DNA of 64,000 nt, from assembly GCA_001725355.1 (NCBI GenBank), contig MEGD01000019.1:1-64000 (forward strand), given 5' to 3'. Positions 1-8,761 of the stretch are shown here, one piece after another. This DNA comes from Novosphingobium sp. SCN 66-18. Lineage in GTDB: Bacteria; Pseudomonadota; Alphaproteobacteria; Sphingomonadales; Sphingomonadaceae. The translations under genes were made by a program, and so were the position numbers. Below the pieces are notes generated by a model that saw only the letters and a program-made list of their open reading frames with translations, was not told the DNA's origin and searched no databases. Numbering within the stretch: position 1 is the stretch's first letter; each line of letters begins with the position of its first letter.

Positions 1-26
1 CGCGTCCGGGTTCAACGCTACGAGAT

Positions 27-48
27 AGGATGCCCGCCAGAGCATCCT
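27..48 (+). promoter_or_regulatory. hairpin in the leader just before rpsM
   Basis: Seven-base stem AGGATGC / GCATCCT with an 8-base loop, ending about 8 bases before the rpsM Shine-Dalgarno GGAGG. It could be a ribosomal-protein-responsive leader or the remains of an upstream terminator. No U-tract follows it. The role is inferred from position only. Confidence 0.4.
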
Positions 49-65
49 GTGGAGCAGGAGGATAT

Positions 66-434
66 ATGGCACGTATTGCGGGGGTCAACATCCCCACCAA
101 CAAGCGTGTTATCGTTGCGCTGACTTACATTCACGGTATCGGCCCGTTCAAGGCGAAGCAGATCGCCGACAAGCTGGGCATTGATCACAGCCGCCGCGTG
201 CAGGATCTGTCGGACGCCGAAGTGCTCCAGATCCGTGAAACGATCGACGCGGAACACACCGTGGAAGGCGATCTCCGTCGCGAAACCGCGATGAACATCA
301 AGCGCCTGATGGACCTGGCCTGCTATCGCGGCCTGCGTCACCGCAAGGGCCTGCCGGTCCGCGGCCAGCGCACGCACACCAACGCCCGCACCCGCAAGGG
401 CAAGGCCAAGCCGATCGCCGGCAAGAAGAAGTAA
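66..434 (+). CDS. rpsM: 30S ribosomal protein S13
   Basis: Ribosomal protein S13 of the small-subunit head, which contacts the A-site finger and P-site tRNA. The 122-residue product starts [10 protein letters not shown] and ends in the basic tail [11 protein letters not shown]. It carries the family hallmarks [16 protein letters not shown] (helix-two-turn-helix) and [16 protein letters not shown]. The ATG at 66 was chosen over the in-frame ATG at 30 because a strong AGGAGG sits just upstream and S13 proteins begin with this sequence. It is followed by rpsK after 54 bases, in the usual alphaproteobacterial order rpsM-rpsK-rpoA-rplQ. Co-transcription with upstream ribosomal genes outside the window is likely. 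Confidence 0.98.
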   Translation: MARIAGVNIPTNKRVIVALTYIHGIGPFKAKQIADKLGIDHSRRVQDLSDAEVLQIRETIDAEHTVEGDLRRETAMNIKRLMDLACYRGLRHRKGLPVRGQRTHTNARTRKGKAKPIAGKKK

Positions 435-488
435 GATCGCGCCTTACAAGGCAGATCTTCCAACGGTTTCTCGACAGGATTTCAAGAA

Positions 489-878
489 ATGGCTCGCGAA
501 CCTCAGCGTATCAAGCGGCGGGAGCGCAAGAACATCACCAGTGGTGTCGCGCACGTCAATGCCAGCTTCAATAACACCATGATCACCATCACCGACGCCC
601 AGGGCAATGCCATCAGCTGGTCCTCGGCCGGCATGATGGGCTTCAAGGGCAGCCGCAAGTCGACGCCCTATGCCGCGCAGGTTGCGGCGGACGACGCGGG
701 CAAGAAGGCCGCCGAACACGGCGTCCGCACGCTCGAAGTGGAAGTGAAGGGCCCCGGTTCGGGTCGCGAAAGCGCGCTGCGCGCGTTGCAGGCGGTCGGC
801 TTCACGATCACCGCGATCCGCGATGTGACGCCGATCCCGCACAACGGCGTTCGTCCGTCGAAGCGCCGTCGCGTCTGA
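489..878 (+). CDS. rpsK: 30S ribosomal protein S11
   Basis: Ribosomal protein S11 of the 30S platform, close to the mRNA exit and the Shine-Dalgarno helix. The 129 residues include the S11 signatures [15 protein letters not shown] near the N-terminus, [22 protein letters not shown] in the middle, and the conserved C-terminus [18 protein letters not shown]. The length is normal for the family. It lies between rpsM and rpoA on the same strand. A 9-bp hairpin sits between it and rpoA, which could adjust relative expression. No rpsD follows, as is usual in alphaproteobacteria but unlike Escherichia coli. Confidence 0.98.
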   Translation: MAREPQRIKRRERKNITSGVAHVNASFNNTMITITDAQGNAISWSSAGMMGFKGSRKSTPYAAQVAADDAGKKAAEHGVRTLEVEVKGPGSGRESALRALQAVGFTITAIRDVTPIPHNGVRPSKRRRV

Positions 879-891
879 TCCTGCCCTTGGC

Positions 892-916
892 GGCGCGTCA
901 CGGTACCTGACGCGCC
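892..916 (+). promoter_or_regulatory. hairpin between rpsK and rpoA
   Basis: Perfect 9-bp inverted repeat GGCGCGTCA / TGACGCGCC with a 7-base loop. No T-tract follows, so it is not an obvious intrinsic terminator. It may act as an mRNA-stability or attenuation element inside the ribosomal operon. Confidence 0.4.
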
Positions 917-987
917 CGCCCAATTCCGATCGGTCCGCGGCTCCCTCAGTCGACGGCCGGCGTCCCGACAAACCCCAGGGGAATTCC

Positions 988-2049
988 ATGACTGTCAACA
1001 TCAAGAACTGGCAGGAACTGAAGAAGCCCAACAATCTCGAGATCAAGCCCGGCTCTGATCCGAAGCGCCGTGCGACGTTCGTCGCCGAACCGCTCGAGCG
1101 TGGCTTCGGCCTGACGCTCGGCAATGCGCTTCGCCGCGTGCTGCTCTCGTCGTTGCAGGGTGCTGCCGTCACCTCGATCAAGATCGAGAACGTGCTGCAC
1201 GAGTTCTCGTCGCTCGCCGGGGTGCGCGAGGACGTGACCGACATCGTCCTCAACGTGAAGCAGATCGCGCTGAAGATGCAGGGCGAAGGCCCGAAGCGTC
1301 TCCAGCTTTCGGCGACCGGACCGGGCGAAGTGAAGGCCGGCGACATCGCCGTGACCGGCGACATCGAGGTGATGAACAAGGATCTCGTGATCTGTCATCT
1401 CGACGAAGGCGCGACCTTCAACATGGAACTGACGTGCGATACCGGCAAGGGCTATGTCCCCGCCGTGTCGAACCGTCCGGCCGACGCGCCGATCGGGCTG
1501 ATCCCGATCGACTCGCTCTATTCGCCGGTGCGCCAGGTTTCCTACAAGGTCGACAACGCCCGTATCGGCCAGGAGCTTGACTTCGACAAGCTGAGCCTGA
1601 CGGTCGAAACCGACGGCACCGTGACCCCGGAAGACGCCGTGGCCTATGCCGCGCGCATCCTTCAGGACCAGCTGGCGCTGTTCGTCCACTTCGACGATCA
1701 GGTGCCTGCCGGCCACGTGCCCGCGATGGCCGGCATGGCCGCGCACACGCCGGAAGAGAACGACGCCAACCAGCTCAACCGCTACCTGCTCAAGAAGGTG
1801 GACGAACTGGAGCTGTCGGTGCGTTCGGCCAACTGCCTCAAGAACGACAACATCATCTACATCGGCGATCTGGTCCAGAAGACCGAGGCCGAGATGCTGC
1901 GCACGCCGAACTTCGGCCGCAAGTCGCTCAACGAGATCAAGGAAGTCCTCTCGTCCATGGGCCTGCGCCTTGGCATGGACATCCCCGGCTGGCCGCCGGA
2001 AAACATCGAGGAAATGGCCAAGAAGCTCGAACAGGAGCTGCTGGGCTGA
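988..2049 (+). CDS. rpoA: DNA-directed RNA polymerase alpha subunit
   Basis: Alpha subunit of RNA polymerase. The dimer scaffolds assembly of beta and beta-prime, and the C-terminal domain contacts UP elements and activators. The 353 residues contain the N-terminal domain with [22 protein letters not shown], the family signature at about residues 30-50. After a linker rich in E and N comes the alpha-CTD (about 265-335) with [16 protein letters not shown] and [16 protein letters not shown]. The start is preceded by an AGGGGAAT Shine-Dalgarno. It lies within the ribosomal operon and is separated from rplQ by 171 bases that hold three hairpins. Confidence 0.98.
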   Translation: MTVNIKNWQELKKPNNLEIKPGSDPKRRATFVAEPLERGFGLTLGNALRRVLLSSLQGAAVTSIKIENVLHEFSSLAGVREDVTDIVLNVKQIALKMQGEGPKRLQLSATGPGEVKAGDIAVTGDIEVMNKDLVICHLDEGATFNMELTCDTGKGYVPAVSNRPADAPIGLIPIDSLYSPVRQVSYKVDNARIGQELDFDKLSLTVETDGTVTPEDAVAYAARILQDQLALFVHFDDQVPAGHVPAMAGMAAHTPEENDANQLNRYLLKKVDELELSVRSANCLKNDNIIYIGDLVQKTEAEMLRTPNFGRKSLNEIKEVLSSMGLRLGMDIPGWPPENIEEMAKKLEQELLG

Positions 2050-2060
2050 GATCGCGCGTC

Positions 2061-2135
2061 GCCCCAGCGGAAGCTGGGGCCTCGTTCGGCTACAGAGCTT
2101 CTGTAGCGGCCTGAGATCCCGGCGTTCGCCGGGAT
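2061..2135 (+). repeat. triple-hairpin intergenic repeat between rpoA and rplQ
   Basis: Three consecutive palindromes: GCCCCAGC-ggaa-GCTGGGGC (2061-2080), GCTACAGA-gct-TCTGTAGC (2089-2107) and ATCCCGGCG-tt-CGCCGGGAT (2116-2135, followed by GACGG). The last resembles the widespread proteobacterial extragenic element ending in GGGATGACGG. This suggests that one or more mobile palindromic units sit inside an essential operon. Confidence 0.6.
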
Positions 2136-2220
2136 GACGGATGGGGCAATGGGCGGCGCCCCGCATGGCCGCCTGGATCGGGGTACCTGATACGGCCCCC
2201 CTACGAACGGAGAAAGAATC

Positions 2221-2646
2221 ATGCGTCACAAGCTGGGCCAGCGGAAGCTGGGTCGTACCTCGTCCCACCGTATCGCGCTGCTGCGCAACCTGTCTGCCTC
2301 GCTGATCAAGCACGAGCAGATCACCACCACGCTGCCCAAGGCGCGCGAACTGCGCCCCTATATCGAAAAGCTGATCACGCTGGCCAAGAAGGGCGGCCTT
2401 TCCAACCGCCGTCTCGCCCACGCCCGTCTGCTGGACGATGCGCAGCTGGTGAAGCTGTTCGACGTGCTGGCCACGCGCTATGCCGATCGCAACGGTGGTT
2501 ATACCCGCATCATCAAGGCCGGTTACCGCGCTTCGGACGCCGCGCCGATCGCCGTGATCGAACTGATCGACCGCGATGCCTCGGCCAAGGGCCAGGATTC
2601 CGGCCCGGTCATCACGGCCGACGAGGACGAATACGAAGCCGCCTGA
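2221..2646 (+). CDS. rplQ: 50S ribosomal protein L17
   Basis: Ribosomal protein L17 of the large subunit near the exit tunnel. It has 141 residues and begins [17 protein letters not shown], with the conserved [28 protein letters not shown] block and [24 protein letters not shown]. The acidic C-terminal extension (ADEDEYEAA) is common in alphaproteobacteria. The start has GGAGAAAG upstream. It is the last gene of the operon and is followed within 30 bases by a strong intrinsic terminator. Confidence 0.98.
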   Translation: MRHKLGQRKLGRTSSHRIALLRNLSASLIKHEQITTTLPKARELRPYIEKLITLAKKGGLSNRRLAHARLLDDAQLVKLFDVLATRYADRNGGYTRIIKAGYRASDAAPIAVIELIDRDASAKGQDSGPVITADEDEYEAA

Positions 2647-2672
2647 TCGCGCTTCGCGTCATCGCGATACAG

Positions 2673-2713
2673 GAAAACGGGCGGGGCCACGCGGCTTCCG
2701 CCCGTTTTCTTTT
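2673..2713 (+). terminator. intrinsic terminator after rplQ
   Basis: A 12-bp stem GAAAACGGGCGG / CCGCCCGTTTTC followed by TTTT. It lies 27 bases after the rplQ stop and closes the ribosomal/alpha operon. Confidence 0.85.
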
Positions 2714-2797
2714 GTTGCCGCGACCAGGCTGGCCTTGCCGGATGGAGGCGGCGAACTACGTTGGAAGTCCGGTTGCGGGCAGAGACAACGAGGGCGC

Positions 2798-4966
2798 ATG
2801 GCGAAGGTTGGCACAGCAGGGCTTTTCGTATCGGCGGCGGCGCTCGCGCTCGGGGCCGCCCCACTCTTCACCGCACAGGCTGCTTCCGTGACATCCCAGA
2901 CTCCCGTTCTTCCCGCCTATCCCGCCACGGCACGCGGCCCCGTCGTCGACGAAGCCTTCGGCGAGCAGGTGCCCGATCCCTATCGCTGGCTGGAGGCGGA
3001 CGTCCGCACCGATGTGGCTGTGGAGCAATGGGTGGCCACGCAAAGCGCATTCACGGCCGCCTATCTCGCGCAATTGCCCGAGCGCGCGGCGTTCGAGAAG
3101 CGGTTGCACGGCCTGTTCGATTACCAGCGCTATGGCGTGCCGGTGGAAGAGGGTGGCCGGCTGTTCTATGCCTATAACAGCGGGCTGATGAACCAGGCGC
3201 AGCTGCTGGTGCGTGACAAGGACGCGCCGGCGGACACCGCCCGCGTGCTGCTCGATCCCAACACCTGGGCGAAGGACGGGGCGACCGCGCTCGATGCGTG
3301 GAAGCCTTCGCCGGACGGCACGCTGCTGGCCTATACGGTGCAGGATGGCGGTTCGGACTGGCGCACGATGAAATTCGTGCGTGCGGCGGACGGCTCGGCG
3401 CTGGTGGACGAACTGCGCTGGGTGAAGTTCAGCGGGATCGCCTGGGCGGGCGACGATGGCGTGCTCTATTCGCGCTTTCCCGAACCGAAGGAAGGGGCGG
3501 CCTTCCAGGCGCTGAACTACGACCAGACGATCTACTATCACAAGCTGGGCACGCCCCAGGCGCAGGACCGGGCTGTCTATGCGACGCCGGACAGCCCGAA
3601 GCTGGGGCATGGCGCCAGCGTGACCAGCGACGGGCGCTGGATGGTCGTCTCCAGCCATGAAGGGACCGATCCGCTGGCGATCGTGCATGTCGCGCCGATC
3701 GGCCGGGGCGACTGGACCGTGAGGCCGCTGGTGCCGGACCTGAAGGCGCAGTGGGATCTGATCGATGGCGTGGGCGACCGGTTGTGGTTCGTTTCGGGCG
3801 ATGGCGCGCCGCTCAAGAAGATCGTGCGGGTGGACCTGTCCGGGCCGGAGCCGGTGTTCACGACCGTGGTGCCCGAAAGCGACAGCAATCTCGAAGAAGC
3901 GCATATCGTGGGCGACCGGATCGTCGCCTCCTATCTCAAGGACGTGAAGTCCGAATTGCGGCTGTTTTCGCTGGACGGGAAGCCGCTGGGCACGGTGGCG
4001 CTGCCAGGGCCGGGCACGGTGGCGGGGGTGAGCGGTGAGCCGGGCCGGGTCAACGGCTACTTCGCCTTCACCAGCTTCACCACGCCGGGCACCGTCCACG
4101 CGTTCGACAGCGCCAGCGGCAAGACAGCGGTATGGCAGCCGGTGAAGCTGACCTTCCGGCCGGAAGACTACCGCATCGACCAGGTGTTCTACCCTTCGAA
4201 GGACGGCACGAAAGTGCCGATGTTCGTGGTGCGGCGCAAGGATGCCAGCGGGCCGGTGCCGACGATCCTCTATGGCTATGGCGGTTTCAACATCGGCCTG
4301 CCCCCCGCCTATTCCGCCGCGCGCATGGCGTGGCTGGAAAGCGGCGGCGCCTATGCCGTGGCCAACCTGCGCGGCGGGGGCGAATATGGCGATGCCTGGC
4401 ACGACGCGGGCCGGCGCGCGAAGAAGCAGAACGTGTTCGACGATTTCATCGCGGCGGGCGAATGGCTGATTGCCAACGGGGTGACGCCCAAGACCGGCCT
4501 TGCCATCGAAGGCGGCTCCAACGGTGGGTTGCTGGTGGGCGCGGTGGTCAATCAGCGGCCCGACCTGTTCGCCGCGGCGCATCCGGCGGTGGGCGTGATG
4601 GACATGCTGCGCTTCGACCAGTTCACCGCCGGGCGCTATTGGGTGGATGACTATGGCTATCCGGAGAAGGAAGCCGACTGGCGCGTGCTGCGCGCCTATT
4701 CCCCCTATCATAATATCCGCGCGGGCGCGGACTATCCGGCGATCCTGGTGACCACCGCCGATACCGACGATCGCGTGGTGCCGGGGCACAGCTTCAAATA
4801 TGCGGCGGCGCTGCAGGCGGCGGACATCGGGCCGAAGCCACACCTGATCCGCATCGAGACGCGCGCCGGGCACGGATCGGGCAAGCCGGTGGCCAAGCAG
4901 ATCGAGGAAACCGCCGACGTCTATGCCTTCCTGGCGCACTGGACGGGCCTGTCACCCCGGCCGTAA
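2798..4966 (+). CDS. prolyl oligopeptidase family serine peptidase (S9A), exported
   Basis: Cleaves short peptides after proline. The 722-residue product has an N-terminal signal sequence (MAKVGTAGLF..., hydrophobic to about residue 28), so it probably acts in the periplasm. A seven-bladed propeller precedes the alpha/beta-hydrolase domain. Catalytic residues can be placed at Ser574 in GGSNGG, Asp657 in ADTDDRVVP and His692 in AGHGSGKP. The propeller entry motif DPYRWLE follows the signal peptide, and GGFNIGLPP leads into the hydrolase domain. The ATG at 2798 was chosen because upstream in-frame codons overlap rplQ and its terminator, whereas this start gives a proper signal peptide. A second related gene follows after 104 bases. 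Confidence 0.93.
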   Translation: MAKVGTAGLFVSAAALALGAAPLFTAQAASVTSQTPVLPAYPATARGPVVDEAFGEQVPDPYRWLEADVRTDVAVEQWVATQSAFTAAYLAQLPERAAFEKRLHGLFDYQRYGVPVEEGGRLFYAYNSGLMNQAQLLVRDKDAPADTARVLLDPNTWAKDGATALDAWKPSPDGTLLAYTVQDGGSDWRTMKFVRAADGSALVDELRWVKFSGIAWAGDDGVLYSRFPEPKEGAAFQALNYDQTIYYHKLGTPQAQDRAVYATPDSPKLGHGASVTSDGRWMVVSSHEGTDPLAIVHVAPIGRGDWTVRPLVPDLKAQWDLIDGVGDRLWFVSGDGAPLKKIVRVDLSGPEPVFTTVVPESDSNLEEAHIVGDRIVASYLKDVKSELRLFSLDGKPLGTVALPGPGTVAGVSGEPGRVNGYFAFTSFTTPGTVHAFDSASGKTAVWQPVKLTFRPEDYRIDQVFYPSKDGTKVPMFVVRRKDASGPVPTILYGYGGFNIGLPPAYSAARMAWLESGGAYAVANLRGGGEYGDAWHDAGRRAKKQNVFDDFIAAGEWLIANGVTPKTGLAIEGGSNGGLLVGAVVNQRPDLFAAAHPAVGVMDMLRFDQFTAGRYWVDDYGYPEKEADWRVLRAYSPYHNIRAGADYPAILVTTADTDDRVVPGHSFKYAAALQAADIGPKPHLIRIETRAGHGSGKPVAKQIEETADVYAFLAHWTGLSPRP

Positions 4967-5070
4967 CCGGTGCAAATCGCGCTCGCCTTGGCGCCGTGGT
5001 CGGTGCTAGATTGTTGAAACAAGCAGATAGAAATACTGCGCAAAACGCTTTGGGAGCAGGACACAGGAAC

Positions 5071-7293
5071 ATGCCGCGCGTGCCACGCCTCTGGCTGGGT
5101 GCCGTGTTGGCGCTTCTTTCGCCGACGGCGTGGGCCGCCGGCGGGAGCGCGAACGACGGTATCGATATGGACGTTGCGCCCGTCCATGCCGAGCATGCGC
5201 CCGTTCCATCTACGCGCCTGGTGCTCCCCAAGGCCGCCTATCCCGTTACCCGGCGCGATCCGCTGGTCGAGCACGTTTTCGGGCAGGACGTGGCCGATCC
5301 CTATCGCTGGCTGGAAGGCGATCTGCGCAGCAATCGCGATGTCGCGGACTGGGTGAAGCGCCAGAACGCGACGAGCGCGTCCTATCTTGCGCAACTGCCG
5401 GGACGCGGCGCGATGGAAGCGCGCATCCGCGCGCTGTTCAACTTCGAGCGCTTCAGTCTGCCGCGCAAGGCGGGACGCAGCTATTTCTATCTGCGCAACG
5501 GCGGCTTGCAGAACCAGTCCGCCCTCTATGTGCAGGGTGCGGAGGACAAGCAGGGGCGCTTGCTGATCGACCCCAACGGCTGGTCGAAGGACGGCGCCCT
5601 GGCGCTGGATGCCTGGGTGCCTTCGCGCGGCGGCCGCTGGCTGGCCTATACGGTGCAGGAAGACGGCAGCGATTGGCGCACGGTGCGCGTCGTCGATGTC
5701 GCGAACGGCAAGGTGCTGGACGACCGGCTGGCCTGGGCCAACGATACGCAGATCGGCTGGATCGGCGATGAGGGCTTCCTCTATTCGCGCTTTCCGCAAC
5801 CGGCGGCCGGCGAGGAATACCGCGCGCCGACCTATAACAAGGCGATCTGGTACCATCGCGTCGGCACGCCGCAGGCCGAAGACCAGCTTGTCTATGCCAC
5901 GCCCGACCATCCCGAATGGTCGCACAAGGCCATGGTGAGTTCGGACGGGCGCTGGGCCGTCATCACCAGCGAGATCAGCACGCTGCCCCGCCATGCCGTC
6001 CACGTGATCGACTTGCGGCATCATGTGAAGGGCGAATGGCCGGTCCGCGCGATCATCCCCGATTTCGAACACGACTGGAAGTTCGTGGAAGGCATGGGCG
6101 ACCGGCTGTGGTTCATCACCAATGCCGCCGCGCCGCATTACCGGATGACGCGGCTGGACCTGTCGCGCGAGACGCCGGCCTGGCAGGACGTGATCCCGGA
6201 GCGTTCCGATACGCTCGACAGCGGGGCTATCATCGGCAACCGCCTGATCCTGTCCTACCTGCACGACGGCGCGCGGACGGCGATGGTCACCGATTTCGCC
6301 GGGCGTCCGTCGCGCGCGATCACGCTCGACACGATCGGATCGGCCAGCGGGTTCGTGGGGCGGCCGGGCGATCCCGAGACGTTCTACCAGTTCTCCAGCT
6401 TCAACCAGCCACCGGCGATCTTCCGTTTCGACATGCGTTCGGGCAAGGCGACGCCTTTCATCATGCCGCGCCTGGCGTTCAATCCGGCCGACTACGTGGT
6501 GGAGCAGCGCACCTATCCGTCGAAGGACGGGACGATGGTGCCGATGTACATCGTGCGCAGCAAGGCGCTGGTCCAGGCGAACAAGGCCGCGCCCACGCTG
6601 CTATACGGCTATGGTGGCTTCGACATCTCGCTGACGCCGGGCTTTTCGGCGGTGCGCATGGCCTGGCTGCAATCGGGCGGGGTGTTCGCGCTGGCCAATA
6701 TTCGCGGGGGCGGGGAATTCGGCAAGGCCTGGCATGACGCCGGCCGGCTCGACCGGAAGCAGAACAGCTTCGACGATTTTATCGCGGCGGGCGAATACCT
6801 GATCCGCCAGGGGATCACCCCGCGCGACGGGCTGGCGGTTCAGGGCGGCTCCAACGGCGGGTTGCTGGTGGGCGCGGTGGTCAACCAGCGCCCGGATCTG
6901 TTCGCGGCGGCGAACCCCGACGTTGGGGTGATGGACATGCTGCGGTTCGACCGGTTCACATCGGGCCGGTTCTGGGTGGACGACTACGGCAGCCCCGAAA
7001 AGGAAGCCGACTGGCGCGTGCTGCGCGCCTATTCACCCTATCACAACGTGCATGGCGCGGCCTATCCGGCGGTGCTGGTCACCACGGCGGATACCGACGA
7101 CCGGGTCGTGCCCGCGCACAGTTTCAAGTACGTGGCCGCGCTGCAGGCCGGGGATACCGGCGACAAGCCGCATCTGCTGCGGGTGGAAAGCAAGGCCGGC
7201 CACGGATCCGGCAAGCCGGTGGAGAAGATCATCGCGTCCGGCGCGGATGTGCTTTCGTTCCTGGCCTACTGGACCGGTCTGAAGGTGGAATAG
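5071..7293 (+). CDS. prolyl oligopeptidase family serine peptidase (S9A), second tandem copy, exported
   Basis: A paralogue of the preceding gene, with 740 residues and the same architecture: signal peptide (MPRVPRLWLGAVLALLS, cleavage probably after AWA), propeller starting at DPYRWLEG, then the hydrolase domain. The triad is Ser594 in GGSNGG, Asp676 in ADTDDRVVP and His711 in AGHGSGKP. The ATG at 5071 has GGGAGCAGGA upstream and yields a clean signal peptide; the ATG at 4996 would add 25 non-conserved residues. The two copies are clearly diverged rather than recently duplicated, and most similar in the catalytic domain. They may be co-transcribed, since no terminator is evident in the 104-base spacer. 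Confidence 0.93.
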   Translation: MPRVPRLWLGAVLALLSPTAWAAGGSANDGIDMDVAPVHAEHAPVPSTRLVLPKAAYPVTRRDPLVEHVFGQDVADPYRWLEGDLRSNRDVADWVKRQNATSASYLAQLPGRGAMEARIRALFNFERFSLPRKAGRSYFYLRNGGLQNQSALYVQGAEDKQGRLLIDPNGWSKDGALALDAWVPSRGGRWLAYTVQEDGSDWRTVRVVDVANGKVLDDRLAWANDTQIGWIGDEGFLYSRFPQPAAGEEYRAPTYNKAIWYHRVGTPQAEDQLVYATPDHPEWSHKAMVSSDGRWAVITSEISTLPRHAVHVIDLRHHVKGEWPVRAIIPDFEHDWKFVEGMGDRLWFITNAAAPHYRMTRLDLSRETPAWQDVIPERSDTLDSGAIIGNRLILSYLHDGARTAMVTDFAGRPSRAITLDTIGSASGFVGRPGDPETFYQFSSFNQPPAIFRFDMRSGKATPFIMPRLAFNPADYVVEQRTYPSKDGTMVPMYIVRSKALVQANKAAPTLLYGYGGFDISLTPGFSAVRMAWLQSGGVFALANIRGGGEFGKAWHDAGRLDRKQNSFDDFIAAGEYLIRQGITPRDGLAVQGGSNGGLLVGAVVNQRPDLFAAANPDVGVMDMLRFDRFTSGRFWVDDYGSPEKEADWRVLRAYSPYHNVHGAAYPAVLVTTADTDDRVVPAHSFKYVAALQAGDTGDKPHLLRVESKAGHGSGKPVEKIIASGADVLSFLAYWTGLKVE

Positions 7294-7385
7294 CCGCCCG
7301 TGGTGGCGAAAACCGCGATGCGCCCTTGCGGGCTGGCCGCTGGCTCACTATCCGCTTCGGGATAGACCGAAGGGACTGACTGGCC

Positions 7386-7709
7386 ATGACGATGTTTGAC
7401 GATCGCGAGCGTGCCGAGGAAGCGAAGTTCGCCCGTGACGAGGAAACGCTGTTCCGCATTCATGCGCGGCGCAACCGCCTGCTGGGGCAGTGGGCTGCCG
7501 AACGCATGGGCCTCGATGCCGCGGAAACCGAAGCCTATGCCAAGTCCGTCGTCCAGGCGGATTTCGAGGAAGCCGGTGACGAAGACGTGATCCGCAAGCT
7601 GCTGGGCGATCTGGTATCGGCCGGTGTCGAAACCGACGAGGCCGAGATCCGCACCGCGATGGACGCCAAGGCGGTGGATGCGCGCCGCCAGCTGATGGGC
7701 GAAGCCTGA
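7386..7709 (+). CDS. DUF1476 protein, F1FO-ATPase zeta inhibitor family
   Basis: A 107-residue, highly charged helical protein starting MTMFDDRERAEEAKFARDEE and ending RRQLMGEA. It matches the alphaproteobacterial DUF1476 family, whose Paracoccus member is the zeta subunit that inhibits ATP hydrolysis by F1. The N-terminal segment FDDRERAEEAKF is the family hallmark. No membrane segment or signal is present, so it is cytoplasmic. The stop codon overlaps the start of the BolA gene (TGATG), indicating translational coupling. Confidence 0.88.
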   Translation: MTMFDDRERAEEAKFARDEETLFRIHARRNRLLGQWAAERMGLDAAETEAYAKSVVQADFEEAGDEDVIRKLLGDLVSAGVETDEAEIRTAMDAKAVDARRQLMGEA

Positions 7710-7939
7710 TGGCGATGGCCGCGGCCGAGATCGAGGCGATGATCCGCGCCGCGCTGCCGGACGCGGAGGTGACCATCACCGATCTTGCCGGCGATGGCGA
7801 TCACTATGCTGCCCATGTCGTGTCGTCCTCGTTCCAGGGGCTTTCGCGCGTTGCCCAGCACAAGGCGGTCTATGCCGCGCTGGGTGGCCGCATGGGTGGC
7901 GTGCTGCACGCGCTGCAACTGACCACGGCCGCCGCCTGA
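7709..7939 (+). CDS. BolA family protein
   Basis: A small 76-residue BolA/IbaG-type protein with the class II KH-like fold. Visible hallmarks are the helix AAEIEAMIRAALPDAEVTITDLAGDGDHYAAHVVSSSF, with the conserved D-G-x-H of the family, and SRVAQHKAVYAALGGRMGG toward the C-terminus. BolA proteins pair with CGFS monothiol glutaredoxins to hold [2Fe-2S] clusters, and such a glutaredoxin is the next gene. The start codon shares a base with the upstream stop. Confidence 0.9.
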   Translation: MAMAAAEIEAMIRAALPDAEVTITDLAGDGDHYAAHVVSSSFQGLSRVAQHKAVYAALGGRMGGVLHALQLTTAAA

Positions 7940-8021
7940 ATACTGAGACGCTTGTGACCGGGGCGCTTGTAACTGGCGTCCGCAGTTCCCAGTTTGAGCG
8001 GCGAGAAAGGATTCCTCCGCC

Positions 8022-8357
8022 ATGTCGACCCAGAATGCCACGCAGGCCCGTATCGCCGAGATCGTGAACGGCAACGACGTTGTCCTCTTCATGAAGGGCA
8101 CGCCGCTGTTTCCGCAATGTGGATTTTCCAGCAAGGCGATCGCCATCCTCGATCACCTGGGCGTGGAATACGCCAGCGTCGATGTGCTGCAGGACATGGA
8201 AGTCCGCCAGGGCATCAAGGAATTCTCGGATTGGCCGACGATTCCCCAGCTCTACGTCAAGGGCGAGTTCGTTGGCGGTTCGGACATCATGATGGAAATG
8301 TTCCAGGACGGCGAATTGCAGCAGCTCCTGCAGGATTCGGGCGTTTCCGCGCAGTAA
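8022..8357 (+). CDS. grxD: monothiol CGFS glutaredoxin, Grx4 family
   Basis: A 111-residue monothiol glutaredoxin that carries and transfers [2Fe-2S] clusters, normally together with BolA. The active site is CGFS with the single Cys at residue 33, preceded by the family motif FMKGTPLFPQ. The TIPQLYVKGEFVGGSDI segment (cis-Pro and glutathione-binding loop) follows. The length is typical. It sits 82 bases after the BolA gene with an AAGGATTCC ribosome-binding region. A terminator-like structure lies 86 bases downstream. Confidence 0.95.
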   Translation: MSTQNATQARIAEIVNGNDVVLFMKGTPLFPQCGFSSKAIAILDHLGVEYASVDVLQDMEVRQGIKEFSDWPTIPQLYVKGEFVGGSDIMMEMFQDGELQQLLQDSGVSAQ

Positions 8358-8761
8358 CGCCATTTCGCAAGCCCGATCGGGCGTTTGCGCCGCGGATGTA
8401 AAATTATCCGACAGATCGTTTTCCATCGGTCGCCAATCGAATGAACGCGGTTCCATCTCCGGATGGGCCGCGTTTTTTCTGGAAGCCGTGGTGGAGGGGG
8501 AAGGCCCGGGAAGAGGCGGAACCCTTGGGAGACCAGGTCGGGTTCCGCCCCTCAAGAAGACTATTCTCGGGACATCTCTCCATAAGCATGACCCGTGCCA
8601 GTTTTCAAATGCCCTTGAAAATGGAGGTTTTGGCTCGATACGCCGCCTCCCATTTCGCTCCATTGTCAAGGTTTCCGACACCCCGAGAAAAGGGGCAGCT
8701 TGGCAAGCTGCGGCGGCACGAGCATGATGCCGCAAAACACGCGCGGGATGGCTGGGACTGC
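8358..8761. other. 404-base spacer with several hairpins, no gene
   Basis: No convincing gene. Four inverted repeats are visible: one around GCCCGATCGGGC (8371-8382), a T-tailed terminator (8444-8478), a perfect 10-bp stem GGCGGAACCC / GGGTTCCGCC with a 15-base loop (8515-8549), and GCAGCTT-ggc-AAGCTGC (8695-8711). Open frames crossing it are extensions of the Nudix frame without family similarity. Confidence 0.6.
8444..8478 (+). terminator. intrinsic terminator downstream of grxD
   Basis: Stem AACGCGG / CCGCGTT with an inner CCATC / GATGG extension, followed directly by TTTT. It most likely ends the DUF1476-BolA-grxD transcript. Confidence 0.75.

Noticed and set aside
2756..4939. Long minus-strand frame opposite the first prolyl oligopeptidase (727 codons)
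   Set aside because: Antisense shadow with biased composition; the plus-strand gene has a full catalytic triad.
8441..8761. N-terminal extension of the Nudix protein by 107 codons
   Set aside because: It crosses a T-tailed terminator and several hairpins and has no similarity to Nudix proteins.
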